Source: Antedon mediterranea | Taxonomy: Eukaryota > Echinodermata > Crinoidea > Comatulida > Antedonidae | Direction: 5' to 3' | Assembly (NCBI RefSeq): GCF_964355755.1 | Contig: NC_092674.1 | Span: 28,570,001 to 28,634,000 of the forward strand | Length of the DNA: 64,000 bases | Part shown: positions 36,780 to 53,200 of the stretch, one piece after another | How the letters are laid out: each line of letters starts with the position of its first letter | How positions within the stretch are numbered: position 1 is the stretch's first letter | The notes under the pieces: generated by a model | Databases searched by the model: none | What the model saw: only the letters and a program-made list of their open reading frames with translations | What the model was told of the DNA's origin: nothing | Made by a program: the position numbers and the translations under genes

Positions 36780-39395
36780 TGTAAATAATATCATATAATA
36801 AATGTTTCATTATCATTGTGTTTTACTGTAACCAAATTGGCTATAGTAAAACACAATACTAAATTTGTATGTAAATGTATCATATTATTATATGTTTCCT
36901 ATTCTTAATTTGTGTTTTACTGTATCCAGCACAGTGCTAAATATCATTTATCATAGTTAAAATGTTTTACTCTAACCAAATTGGTTATAGTAAAACACAG
37001 TGATAAATTACTATGTAAATGTCATTTATCATATTATTAAATGTTTCATATTCTTTATCATTGTGCTTTACTCTAATCAAATTGGTTATAGTAAAACACA
37101 GTGCTAAATTTCTATGTGAATGTCATTTATCATGTTATTAAATGTTTCCTATTCTTTATCATTGTGTTTTACTCTAACCAAATTGGTTATAGTAAAACAC
37201 AGTGCTAAATTGCTATGTAATGACATTTATCATATTATTAAATGTTTCCTATTCTATATCATTGTGCTTTACCATAATCAAATTGGTTATAGTAAAACAT
37301 TGTGCTAAATTGCTAGCTATGTATGTAAATAATCATTATTATTAAATGTTTCCTATTCTTTGTCATTGTGTTTTACTCTAACCAAATTGGTTATAGTAAA
37401 ACACAGTGCTAAATTGCTATGTAATGACATTTATCATATTATTAAATGTTTCCTATTCTATATCATTGTGCTTTACCATAACCAAATTGGTTATAGTAAA
37501 ACATGGTGCTAAATTGCTATGTAAATAATCATTATTATTAAATGTTTCCTATTCTATATCATTGTGCTTTACCATAACCAAATTGGTTATAGTAAAACAC
37601 AGTGATAAATTGCTATGTAAATGTCATTTATCATATTATTAAATGTTTCCTATTCTTTATCATTATGTTTTACTTTAACCAAATTGGTTATAGTAAAACA
37701 CAGTGCTAAATTGCTATGTAAATGTCATTTATCATATTATTAAATGTTTCCTATTCTATATCATTGTGCTTTACCATAACCAAATTGGTTATAGTAAAAC
37801 ACAGTGATAAATTGCTATGTAAATGTCATTTATCATATTATTAAATGTTTCCTATTCTATATCATTGTGTTTTACTATAACCAAATTGGTTATAGTAAAA
37901 CACAGTGCTAAATTGCTATGTAAATAATCATTATTATTAAATATTTCCTATTCTTTATCATTGTGTTTTACTCTAACCAAATTGGTTATAGTAAAACACA
38001 GTGCTAAATTGCTATGTAAATGTCATATATCATATTATTAAATTCCTATTCTTTATCATTCTGCTTTACTTTAACCAAATTGGTTATAGTAAAACACAGT
38101 GCTAAATTGCTATGTAAATGTCATTTATCATATTATTAAGTGTTTCCTATTCTTTATCATTGTGTTTTACTTTAACCAAATTGGTTATAGTAAAACACAG
38201 TGCTAAATTGCTATGTAAATGTCATTTATCAAATTATTAAATGTTTCCTATTCTATATCATTGTGTTTTACTCTAACCAAATTGGTTATAGTAAAACACA
38301 GTGCTAAATTGCTATGTGAATGTCATATATCATATTATTAAATGTTTCCTATTCTTTATCATTGTGTTTTACTATAACCAAATTGGTTATAGTAAAACAC
38401 AGTGCTAAATTGCTATGTAAATAATCATTATTATTAAATGTTTCCTATTCTTTATCATTGTGTTTTACTCTAACCAAATTGGTTATAGTAAAACACAGTG
38501 ATAAATTGCTATGTAAATGTCATTTATCATATTATTAAATGTTTCCTATTCTATATCATTGTGTTTTACTATAACCAAATTGGTTATAGTAAAACACAGT
38601 GCTAAATTGCTATGTAAATAATCATTATTATTAAATATTTCCTATTCTTTATCATTGTGTTTTACTCTAACCAAATTGGTTATAGTAAAACACAGTGCTA
38701 AATTGCTATGTAAATGTCATATATCATATTATTAAATTCCTATTCTTTATCATTCTGCTTTACTTTAACCAAATTGGTTATAGTAAAACACAGTGCTAAA
38801 TTGATATGTAAATGTCATTTATCATATTATTAAGTGTTTCCTATTCTTTATCATTGTGTTTTACTTTAACCAAATTGGTTATAGTAAAACACAGTGCTAA
38901 ATTGCTATGTAAATGTCATTTATCAAATTATTAAATGTTTCCTATTCTATATCATTGTGTTTTATTCTAACCAAATTGGTTATAGTAAAACACAGTGCTA
39001 AATTGCTATGTGAATGTCATATATCATATTATTAAATGTTTCCTATTCTTTATCATTGTGTTTTACTCTAACCAAATTGGTTATAGTAAAACACAGTGCT
39101 AAATTGCTATGTAAATGTCATATATCATATTATTAAATTCCTATTCTTTATCATTCTGCTTTACTTTAACCAAATTGTTTATAGTAAAACACAGTGCTAA
39201 ATTGCTATGTAAATGTCATTTATCATATTATTAAATGTTGCCTATTCTATATCATTGTGTTTTACTCTAACCAAATTGGTTATAGTAAAACACAGTGATA
39301 AATTGCTATGTAATGACATTTATCATATTATTAAATGTTTCCTATTCTTTATCATTGTGTTTTACTCTAACCAAATTGGTTATTGTAAAACACAG
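36780..39395 (-). repeat. Right arm: about 26 tandem 101-bp monomers
   Basis: Same monomer as the left arm but inverted: TTTCCTATTCTTTATCATTG, then the palindrome, then CACAGTGCTAAATTGCTATG. In the best copies the palindrome is 37 bases long, with 18-bp perfect stems around one central base (for example around 37870-37906). Variants mark higher-order repeats: ATTCCTATTCTTTATCATTC near 38041 recurs near 38736 and 39137. TAATCATTATTATTAAAT spacers recur in several copies. Confidence 0.9.
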
Positions 39396-39745
39396 TATAT
39401 TTTACCTCAACAACATCGCCGCAAAATTGTTTATACGTTTATTTTGATTGGCTAACTAAAGTACGGTCTAATGAATATTGATATCAGAAGATTCCCTAGC
39501 TTAGTGAAAAAGTTTTATTACCAAAAATATGCTGATTACGTCACTACCGGAAGTTGTAGTCTAGCATGATGCAGACGCAATTGATTATGTACGTTTGTTA
39601 AACATATAAAAAGCTGTAAATTACCACAAAACGACAATAGGAAAGAATTCAAAGAAATGCCCTACGTGTTCAAAATCATTGTTTTAATATAGTCTGTATG
39701 TATAACTAACAATTGACCTTGTGGAAGAGCGTATAAATTTAATTT
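39396..39745. other. Unique sequence between right arm and terminal repeat
   Basis: 350 bp without counterpart on the left side. It must include or adjoin the YIPF5 promoter. TACGTCACTACCGGAAGT at 39537-39554 combines a CRE-like TACGTCA and an ETS-type CCGGAAGT, a pairing typical of housekeeping promoters. Confidence 0.45.
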
Positions 39746-39776
39746 AAAGTAAAACATGATTTACTCGCCAATTTGG
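39746..39776 (-). repeat. Right terminal inverted repeat, 36 bp before the YIPF5 ATG
   Basis: Reads AAAGTAAAACATGATTTACT then CGCCAATTTGG, followed by TA at 39777-39778. Mirrors 31352-31382. Confidence 0.65.
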
Positions 39777-39812
39777 TATTGGATATATAGCTCAGGAAGG
39801 CCGACAAACAAC

Positions 39813-43352
<3,540 letters not shown>

Positions 43353-44213
43353 ACGAGTGTCGCATAATGATTTAAAAATACAATTTACAGAGGAATTAAA
43401 GAGCAAAAAGTGAATAATGATGGAGTGGTATTTACTTTTCTATACAGTGTATGTATGAAACTGGCATCTTATTTAAAAACAGCACGAAAGAACATCTAAT
43501 GTTGTGTGTATCAATGGAATTGACCCAAATCACCTCATATATGGATTTAGGCAGACTGGGTCAGGGTAAAAATTGCCACGTTCCTCTTTTAAAAAAAACA
43601 TAATTATATGCATTTATGTAATTAGGATTCGTTAGGTGTTAAAAACATTATGGTATTTCATCTCACTATATCATAATTATTCACTTTCATCTTTAGAAAT
43701 TATATACATTTTAAAATCTGAGATATGTATATGATTGCCAATATAAATATTATTTTCCTTTGTTTTTATTGTGTGCTTACAATTTGAGATTGACAGGTGG
43801 AAAAAATACATAGATCTGTATCTCATTCTTGTGAATACTTGACCAAAATATATCCTCTATTACTTATTGTATTATTTATTAAGCACATAATATATGTCAC
43901 AATTCAGCTCTTTTTAATAATAAAGTTTTCAATAAAAATATAATATGTAACTGGTGAATATTGTTTACATTTGATTTTATTAGTGCAAGTTTTTTGTACA
44001 ATATTTGATTTTTGCTGTGCCTGTTTAGGCATGAAATCAAGGCACTAGCCAAAATTAAAACTTACTTTTAACACTGATAAAAACACAATAATTAAGTGTT
44101 CTTTTAAATTTATTATTTTCAAAATAACATTAATTCTAAAATATGATTATACATATTGCAGACATTTTAATGAATAACTAAATTAACAAAATTATTTCTC
44201 ATTTCTTGAAAAT
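43353..44213. other. Convergent 3' ends of YIPF5 and SDAD1
   Basis: 3' UTRs of two converging genes. Plus-strand AATAAA at 43919-43924 and 43931-43936 fits YIPF5. Minus-strand AATAAA at 44109-44114 fits SDAD1, 100 bp past its stop. The two cleavage zones are under 200 bp apart, so the transcripts nearly touch or overlap. Confidence 0.55.
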
Positions 44214-47200
44214 CTATTTTGAGTTCTTCATTCTCTTTATCAAGGAATCTCTCAGAGCGATCTATATTAAAGAAACGTGAGAAGAAATTTAATAAATAAA
44301 GATACACATATAATAGTCTAATAGTGGACATGAATTATTAGTCCTGTCATTTCACCCGATGCTCTGTACTGTGTCTCCACATATGGCGTAATTTGTCCAG
44401 TGTTGTAGGCAGATTCTATGATACAGCATCACATATGTATCACATGTTGTGCCCTTATTAAGTCAAGGTTAGGCTTATGGCCTATGATACATACTCAGCA
44501 TGTGATACATATGACAGTGTATTACAGCATTTTCCACTGATGCTGTGCAAGTTAAACATAAAGTACTGAGAATCATTCAGCCTATAAATATATTGTACAT
44601 TACCTGTTTTTCTCTAAAAGACCTCTTTTGTTTTCCTTTGATGTTTCTCTTCTGCTTTACCATCATAAATGGTTTTTTTTTCTCTTTTTCTTTATTACTT
44701 GTGCTTGAATTAGGATTTTGTCTTCTCTTCTGTTTGGTGTACTTTTCTCTTCCCTCTCTGCCACCCTGTAAAAAAATTCTATAAATTTACAATTTCTAGG
44801 AACACACTAAAAGCAAATTTACCCATTTAACGGTAAGCGGGAAACCGCGTAGCTTGTCCCACGTAGAATCTGTATAAATCCTGAGCGGAAACCGCCCGTC
44901 TTATACGTATGTTGTGTAAATGGTCAAAAGGAATAACATAGGTTTAATATTTTTATTACTGTTACCGCTCGTCTGTGTAAATTGGCCTTAAAACAACTTG
45001 TATACACCATGTAAAGCAAACACAAAAACACAGTGGAGGTATTCACCAATCAATATTTTAATTTGTGTGACTATGTCCAGAGCTTGTATAAAATACATTC
45101 TATTCTACTATGAAATGACACATACCATAACAGTTGTGAGTCGTGATTCCTTGTCGTGTCTTGGTCGATATTTAATAGCTTCAATTCTGTCCAGTGAAAG
45201 TATTTCACCTCTGTAAGACAAAAAAGAACAGTTAAAATGTAGATAAAGAGATTTTTTATTGGGATGAAAACCGTACAAACAAGGTTTAAATAAAATATTT
45301 AAAATATCTTACCTTTCTTCTTCCTCTATTGAAGTATTTAGTTTTCTTTTCTTTCCTTTTTTGACCTTTGCACCCTCCATTTCTCGTTGCATCTGTTTTA
45401 CTCGGATTTCCTTTAAAAAAAAAACAAAGATGTGGTGTAAACAATTAAAAAATAAAATATTATAAAAAAACTGCTTTTTCGATATAGCAATTAAATCGTA
45501 GTGGAGCTGTAGCTTGGTGGTTAACATGCTTGCTTTCCAATACCAAGGTCTAGGGTTCAATCCCGACCTAGTGCCAGGGTTGTAACTCACAATTCTTTTC
45601 AACTCCCTAAGTCTCAAATCAGACTTAGTTTATAAGCACGATAAATTATAAAATATCCTGTAATTGGCCAGTTTGTGCTCGCTGTTGGATAAGTATGAAA
45701 AAAAAAATAAAAATTACCTTAAATTCATCCTGTGTCAATAACCTTGAGCTACTAATCTCAGACGCCCTCGCTTGTCTCTCCGCCGCGGTTAGGCCATCTT
45801 CAACACCGCCCTCTTTGTTCTTGGGTACTTCATCATCTGAATGTACCACGTCATGCCAACTACCATCGCTGTCATCGCCAGAATCACTACAGCTCTCCCA
45901 ACCAACTTTTAAAAAATAATATGATAATACTCAATTAACAGACGGAATTAGTAATAGTTAACAGTCAGGCGTTATAAACTGTAGGAACTGTTGTCAATAT
46001 CTTGATCATTGGGATGTGGGTTTGAACTAGAAAAATATATACATTGTATATACATTCAATTTGCTTATCAATTAAAGGCCAACTCCATCGTACGATGGGT
46101 CGTCTCATTGGGATAAAATTAAACATGCTGAAAGTTCTCGCGACAACCTAAAACTACACCGGACGCTATCTCAAGACGACTCATCTTGTCTGGATTAAAC
46201 TGAGACAGCACAGATGAGTCAAACCGTTCTGAGTTGGCCATTACAACAACCATACCTTCTTCTATTTGAGCTTCTTTTAGTTCTGCAGCATTCTTTAATA
46301 CCTCAGCTCCTGGTATAAAATCTGGGGCGACAAGTTCTCCATACTCCTTGGGCTGAATGTCTAAGCTATGCTCCGTTGGTTTACCCTGTGTGTCAATACA
46401 AAATCAGATAAAACATATTTTTATCATGGTTGGCAGAAATTGAAAATCAAATATCGATGAATGTATGGATTACATATACAGTATACAATCTTGAGTTGTT
46501 TATAAGAATTTGTACGGAATAGTGGGGACAGTCTAACAATAGAAGGTTTTGGGGTGATCAACTGGAATGTTCTGTTCACAAATATACAATGAAATGCATT
46601 ATCTGCACTACCAAACCTTATGTGACAACAAAATATGATGTGTGTACCCAATGATGTAATATCACTACCATATTTGGACATATCACTACCATATTTGGAC
46701 ATATCACTACCATATTTGGACATATCACTACCATATTTGGACATATCACTACCATATTTGGGCATATCACTACAATATTTGGTAGATTGATAGTCTAGAA
46801 AAAGCTTTTTGTTATGATAAACTCACTCTGTCTTTACGATGCAATAACTCTGGATTAACATTACGGAATAAGCCTATAAGTGACCTAGCAGCAGACATCA
46901 CAGATTTGTTCTTGTAATTCTTGTACTGAGCAAGGTCAATCAAAAGGTCAGAGTTCATAGCTAATGGGCATCTTGCACACACTTCTCTTACAGCGTTGAG
47001 ACTAAAATAAGATTTAAGAAGAAAACTGAGTAATCATTGTCTACACTATCAAACTTTATGGGGAAAAAAAATGTGATGTGCCCATATATGGACAGAATGA
47101 TGTCATATTACTATTTGAGCATATCACTACCATATTTGGGCACATCATACTTTTTTATCAAACTAGTTTGATAGTGTAGAGATTTATGCTAAACGTTTGA

Positions 47201-50200
47201 ATGCATGAATTGTTTGGTAACAATATCTAGACTTGGAAACATTTTTATTTGACATAATATATAATATAATATTATATATCATATTAATAACATTTCAGGG
47301 CATCACGTATGCAAAACCCAGGAGAGCAACAAATCGCTCTCCTCAAATCACCGAGGAGAGCAATTCGCTCTCCTTGCAAACATTTTAAATCGCTCTCCTC
47401 AAATATTTATGTTGAAGTTGAAGGATGGTCGCCCTTATTAAAAATGGCTGGCCCTTATTAATTTTTTGTACACATTTTTTTGCCCGACATGGGATAACCC
47501 CCCCCCCCCTTCCCCCCCCCCGCCGGGCAAAACAAATGTATACTGTACCTCTCCCCTAAAATCCCCCACACCCACCTTTACACACAATATTTTCCGTGGG
47601 GATCGTATTATTCTACAGTACAAAAAACTCAAGCCAATTTTTTTTTTTATGGCCTGCCTTGGTAGATTGGGTTTCAGGAGCCTGGAGAATCCTGTCCTTG
47701 CCAACTATATGCCTTTTAGCCTAGCTTTTCTAGCCTAGCTTGTTGGCCTAGAAATCAGACAGAAAACTTGAAAAGTATTTACCTGCAATTCATAAATTAT
47801 ACAATTCTAACATGCAACAGCCATTAAAATATTGATAATAAGTTACAAAGTGTCATTTTAAAATAATTAAGAAAGATATTTGATCGTGTTTACATGTGTC
47901 ACACATGGGCGCACGCACAATAGGGGAGGGCTGAGAGAGCTTCTAGAAGATGCTGACGTCACACATCAGCACGTGTTTTGAGGAGGATTTGAGTGACCAA
48001 AATTGGTTAGAACTTTCGAAGAAATAATCCATCTTCAAAATGACATAATTAAAGCAACCAGCAGCTAAGCTTTTTTAAATAATAAACATTATATTTAGGC
48101 CTCCTATATTAATGTTTCCTCTTAAAATTAAATATATTTTATTAACTCGTTCCTTAAAAACATAAAGGGAAAAATTATTGGTTGGGACATGATCTTCCTG
48201 TAAAGGAGGTGTTTCTTTGACACCGTACTGGTTGCACTATGAGGCGATGAAGTAAACTCGCCCTTGAATGCGCGCAGGCAGGGGAATCCCCTTTGTTGGT
48301 ACCTCGCACTCTGTGAGATGGAGCGCGATGAATTGCTCTCCTTTTCGAAGGTTGTTGATTGCGATCGCGCTCGCGATCCTTAAAAACGAGGGACTGCCAT
48401 TAGGCTTGTAGCTTTATAACTTAGCTTATATACTATTAGCCTAGGCCTAGATTGGTTTTAACTTTTAAAAATCCACGTGTTTTTAGGCCTCTTGACAGAA
48501 AAATCAACACTGTCAAAAGCTAGGCTCTATTTTGAAAATTAAGGAGCGCGATAAATTGCTCTCCTCGAAGCCTGTTGAGGAGCGCGGAGGAGCGCGGTCG
48601 CGCAGGCGCTCCTTATAAATGATGCCCTGACATTTATTAATTATGGATAAGAAAACAATGTACGCTCACCCTACTGCCATTACTTCGCTTGAGTTCCTCT
48701 CGGTAACAAAGTTGTTAACTAGCGTCATAATCAGCGACTGGATTATATCTGGTGGCACAAGCTCATGACTTGCTTGAGCCGAGTACAGCAACAGTTTTGT
48801 TACCTCTAAAAATATAATAACATGTATTACATGGTTGCAGTGATGTCATTTCCAGTTATTTCTATTACGCCTTATATAACTTATTAAAAAAGATAAATAT
48901 TTATTCTAGAATTAGTTACTTGATTTTTGTGATTATTATTATTTTTATTTGGTCCAATATAAAAAAAAACACATCAGAAATTCCTCTAATATACACTGCA
49001 GAGATAGTAACAAATATACATACAAAATACAAATCTATATAAAATCACATATAAAATATAAAAAAAGTCTACGATCCAGGTGTTCTCTCCATGAGTTAGC
49101 GTTGGACAAATTTGTTATAGGTGACAATAGACTGTGGGACTAATGATTTATTATAGCGTTTAGTTCGGCTTCGAGGCAGACAAATACGAATATTAGATGT
49201 TAGAAAAGTGTATTCCTTATGGAGGGGGTGGTCTGTTTGGGAGAGTATACGCTTTACCAAGGAGAGAACACCTGCATCATAGTTGAAATTAAGTACGGAT
49301 ACATCAACTATTACCTTTCTGATGTGGCTGGATGAAGCGTTGTAAGAATGGATAAAAATTGAATAGAAAGAGTTGATGAATTCCGACAAGACGCGAGATT
49401 AGATTCATCAACATAAGTTTCACTTCAAACCGCTCGTTGCTGCCCTCAAGTTGTTTGAACAATCTCTCAGCAAAGCCTAATAAAATGAAATACATAACCT
49501 ATATATAATCAGTTGTTTTAATGTAATTTGATATTAAAATGAACAATCCTGTGGGAAAGGTCCTAGAAAACTGGGACAGAATCAATGGAAAAAGCATGAT
49601 AAGACTAGCAAGCGAGTGAGTGGCCATGCAGATAAGACAGTGGAACCGTAATTAAGTAGCACATAGTAGAACATGGCAAGGTTTCGAGATTCACTCGCTC
49701 CATGGTTCTGGTGGTAGCTAGCTCATGTGCACCCTATGTGAGTAGGGGGTTATCCCGATGTACTAGTACATCACAGTCACTGATCATAACTGGGCCCTCT
49801 GGGAGATAAATGAATAATAACAAACTAGGATGAGCTTATACCACAGTCATCGTGATATATAAGATACGATAGGCTTATTCCTGAGTCAGCATGGTATATA
49901 AGACAAGATGGGCTTATACCTGAGTCAGCATGGTATATAAGACAAGATGGGCTTATACCAAAGTCATAATATATAAGACAAGATGGGCTTATCCCTGAGC
50001 CAGCATGGTATATAAGACAAGATGGGCTTATCCCTGAGCCAGTAGGTCAATTGTTACTAACTTTGTGGATCATGAACAAGATGAATGGCCGAGAAGTTGA
50101 AGCTTTCAACTTTCTTTTTCTTTTTATGTTTATTAATCACTTTTAATGCTCTGCTGGTTTGTTTCTGTCGCTTCCTTGTTTTCTTGTTCACCCTCTGTGC

Positions 50201-53200
50201 TAACAATAACTGTTTTGCTGATGGTCCTTCGTCCTAAGGAAAAATAATACATTTAGAATTAAGCTCTGTCTACACTATCAAACTTGTTTGACAAAAAAAG
50301 TGCGCCCAAATATGGTAGTGATATGCTCAAATATGGTGAAATGACATCATCATTGTGTCCATCACATTTTTTTTCCTCATAAAATTTGATAGTGTGGACA
50401 GAGCTTTAGGGTGGTTTTGTGATAATTTCTAACTTGCCAATGAAAAATTAAGTTAATAGTTAAGCTTGGTTCGCACTTGGACACAATGCAACAAGTAAAC
50501 ACAAAGCAAGTGAGTTGGTTGTGATTGGTCAATCTACTTGTGCCATGTTTACATCCTTACATTGAATACAAGTGTGAAGCAAGCTTAAAAGAAAGGACAG
50601 GAACACTACCTCGGACTCACTATCACTTTCTTTTCCGTCACCACCATCATCGTCGGAACCAAGAAAGAATTTTAGAGCAGCAACAAGTATCTAGAAATAT
50701 AAAATATAGTTTTAATATATTGTTTGTTTCTTATCTATATTATATTTTAAGGGAAGTTGAGTGGTAAAGTTAGTTAAACATTCATTTGAGTGGATTAACA
50801 TGTAACTCATTTTGAATGGTAGGGCTTCTCTGCCAGTTTGGTTCATTACAGAAGGAGAGAAATATGTGTCAATTCTAGGCTTGACAAAATAAAAAAACAT
50901 TTTAAATTACCTTTGTGACCTTAGAAAAACAAGCTGTTACAATAACATTAACAGTTTTCTCATCCTTCCTGTGTAAAAAAAACGCAATTTTATTCGTACT
51001 TCAAACATTGGAATAATTTACACAAATAAAATCTTTATTATTAATAAAAAAACACATTTCAAATAAATATACACATACCGGTATCAAAAATGTTATATCA
51101 TTATTAGGTGCTTTATAAATAAAGGATATTATCATAGTTTACCATATATTTCTTCTGTATAACTCCATCATTATATCCAGTGATGTCTTAGCTGCTGTTA
51201 CATTACTGTCTCTCAACATTGTATATATAAAATTCTGTAGTGACTGAAATAACAATAAGTTTTAATTGTATTTAATTATTATTATAACTGTGTTAAGCTC
51301 TATCTACATAACGCTATCAAACTAATTTGACAAAAAAAGTGTGATGTGGCCAAATATGGTGGTGATATGGCCAAATATGGTGGTGATATGGCCAAATATG
51401 ATGGTGATATGGCCAAATATGGTGGTGATATGGCCAAATATGGAGGTGATATGCCAAATATGGTGGTGATATGGCCAAATATGGTGGTGATATGGCCAAA
51501 TATGATGGTGATATGGCCAAATATGATGGTGATATGGCCAAATATGGTGGTGATATGGCCAAATATGGAGGTGATATGCCAAATATGAAGGTGATATGCC
51601 CAAATATGGCAGTGATGACATCTTCATGTCCATCACATTTTTGTCACATAAAGTTTGAAAGTGTAGACAGAGTTTTAGGCAATACAAAAGCATAATACTT
51701 ACAGCAAGTACTAAGTAAATACATAATAGGGTGTATTAACTGTACTACAGTATTAACTTTATTTCTATTTCTCCATATACAAATTACTTACAGTGTTAAC
51801 TTTGTTGTTTTTGTGTTTAGCATTAATGGATCTAATGTCTTGTACGATGTAATTATTTAGCGTCTTCCTCAGCAGTTTGTCTTGACATCTTAGTAGTTCA
51901 AAGAACAACTCCAGTAACGAATTTGGGGTGATCAGATTTTTGTTTCGGAGAAGAATTAATCCTTTACAAAATGCCTGTGAAGAAATAGAAGAAGAATAAA
52001 TAAATAAAAGATTAAATAAAGAACATAAAATAATGATTTCTTTGTCTGAAAAACATGTGTATGTTATTTCTATGTTATTGACTATTAGTATGTGCGTCAT
52101 TCCTTGGAACCACAACCAGTGGCTTCAAGTTCATCATCCCTAATTTGGCTAAAAATTGAATCACATGATAGGTTTAAATAACTGTATACGGCCATACTGC
52201 GTTGAAACACCGGTTCTCGTCAGATCACCGAAGTTAGTTGGGTCGCGTTCCGGATGGGAGTCCGTGTAGAAATATAGCAGCGGGTGCTGTATATAGGAGA
52301 GTGATGGTGTAATGAGAATATTGGACTAGCATGTGATAGGCATGGATGCGAGGTTATCTGTACCATACTGAGGGTCCCAAATGATCAGCAAGTGCTTGAT
52401 GGATCACCCTCATTAAATATGGTAAAGACAACAACAACATTTTGAAATTTTGATTGAAGGTACATGTGATTAAATTTTTAGCCAAATCAGAGATTATGAA
52501 ACAGTTCTTATCTAATATTACCATTTTAAGTTATTGTAATTAATAAATGCTGTTTTTATTTCATGAACTGTTTCTAAATAAATGTTGTTGTTGTTGTTGA
52601 TACTTTGGCATGATATGACTACCTGTTCAAAACATCTTATATTTTGTCTGCTTTTTAAAATACCTTACCATTCTCATATCTGGGTCTAAAACTGTGCTTT
52701 GTTTTTGAAGAAGCTCAGTGAGTTCTTGTGGTAAACTATTCAATTCATCTGGATAACAATGAGCAATCTATAAAAAAATAAAACCAACTTATTCAACCTG
52801 CTTGATAATAGGTAATTATAAAAAAACAGTAAAAAAAAAAGACCAATTATGGTAATAGTTCCCAAATGTGATGGTTTATGGAAACCTGTATGCATTTAGA
52901 GGTTTGATTTTAGGCCTAGTAAATAATGAAATTGATGGTAGCTCAACACCTTACCTGGCATAAGAACATGACAAGTTCTTGAAGAGTTTTTGAGTGCTGC
53001 GATGGCTTTAAGTGGAAGATTTGAAGGTTTGACTTGTAGTGCCGATGTTGCTGGTAAAACTGGAAAAAAATAATATCTTTTCAAAATATTTATAATTACG
53101 GTAATTTTGTGTATATTTGTTTGGTATAAGACTGTGGCATTGCATTAAGATAGTGAAACCAAGGGTGAAAGCTAGCTTTTTATCATTATTTATTTTATTT

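Larger units (their letters stand above)
31352..39776. mobile_element. Foldback-type composite element of about 8.4 kb
   Basis: Bounded by inverted repeats of 31 bp with one mismatch, tip CCAAAYTGGCGAGTAAATCA, at 31352-31382 and 39746-39776, each flanked by TA. Inside, a left arm (31560-33050) and a right arm (36780-39395) consist of the same 101-bp palindromic monomer in opposite orientation. Between them lie a smaller foldback with 15-bp repeats (33434-34250) and three units of about 600 bp (34915-36690). No transposase is visible. Long inverted arms built from tandem short repeats are typical of foldback elements such as Drosophila FB and sea urchin TU. That the whole block moves as one unit is an inference from the end repeats. 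Confidence 0.5.

Noticed and set aside
31560-39395. Regular palindromic repeats suggesting a CRISPR array
   Set aside because: No unique spacers alternate with the repeats, the monomers are 101 bp and contiguous, and the setting is a eukaryotic genome.
51317-51693. Long overlapping frames on both strands (MAKYGGD and HHIWPY repeats)
   Set aside because: They arise because the 21-bp minisatellite unit is a multiple of three without stops.
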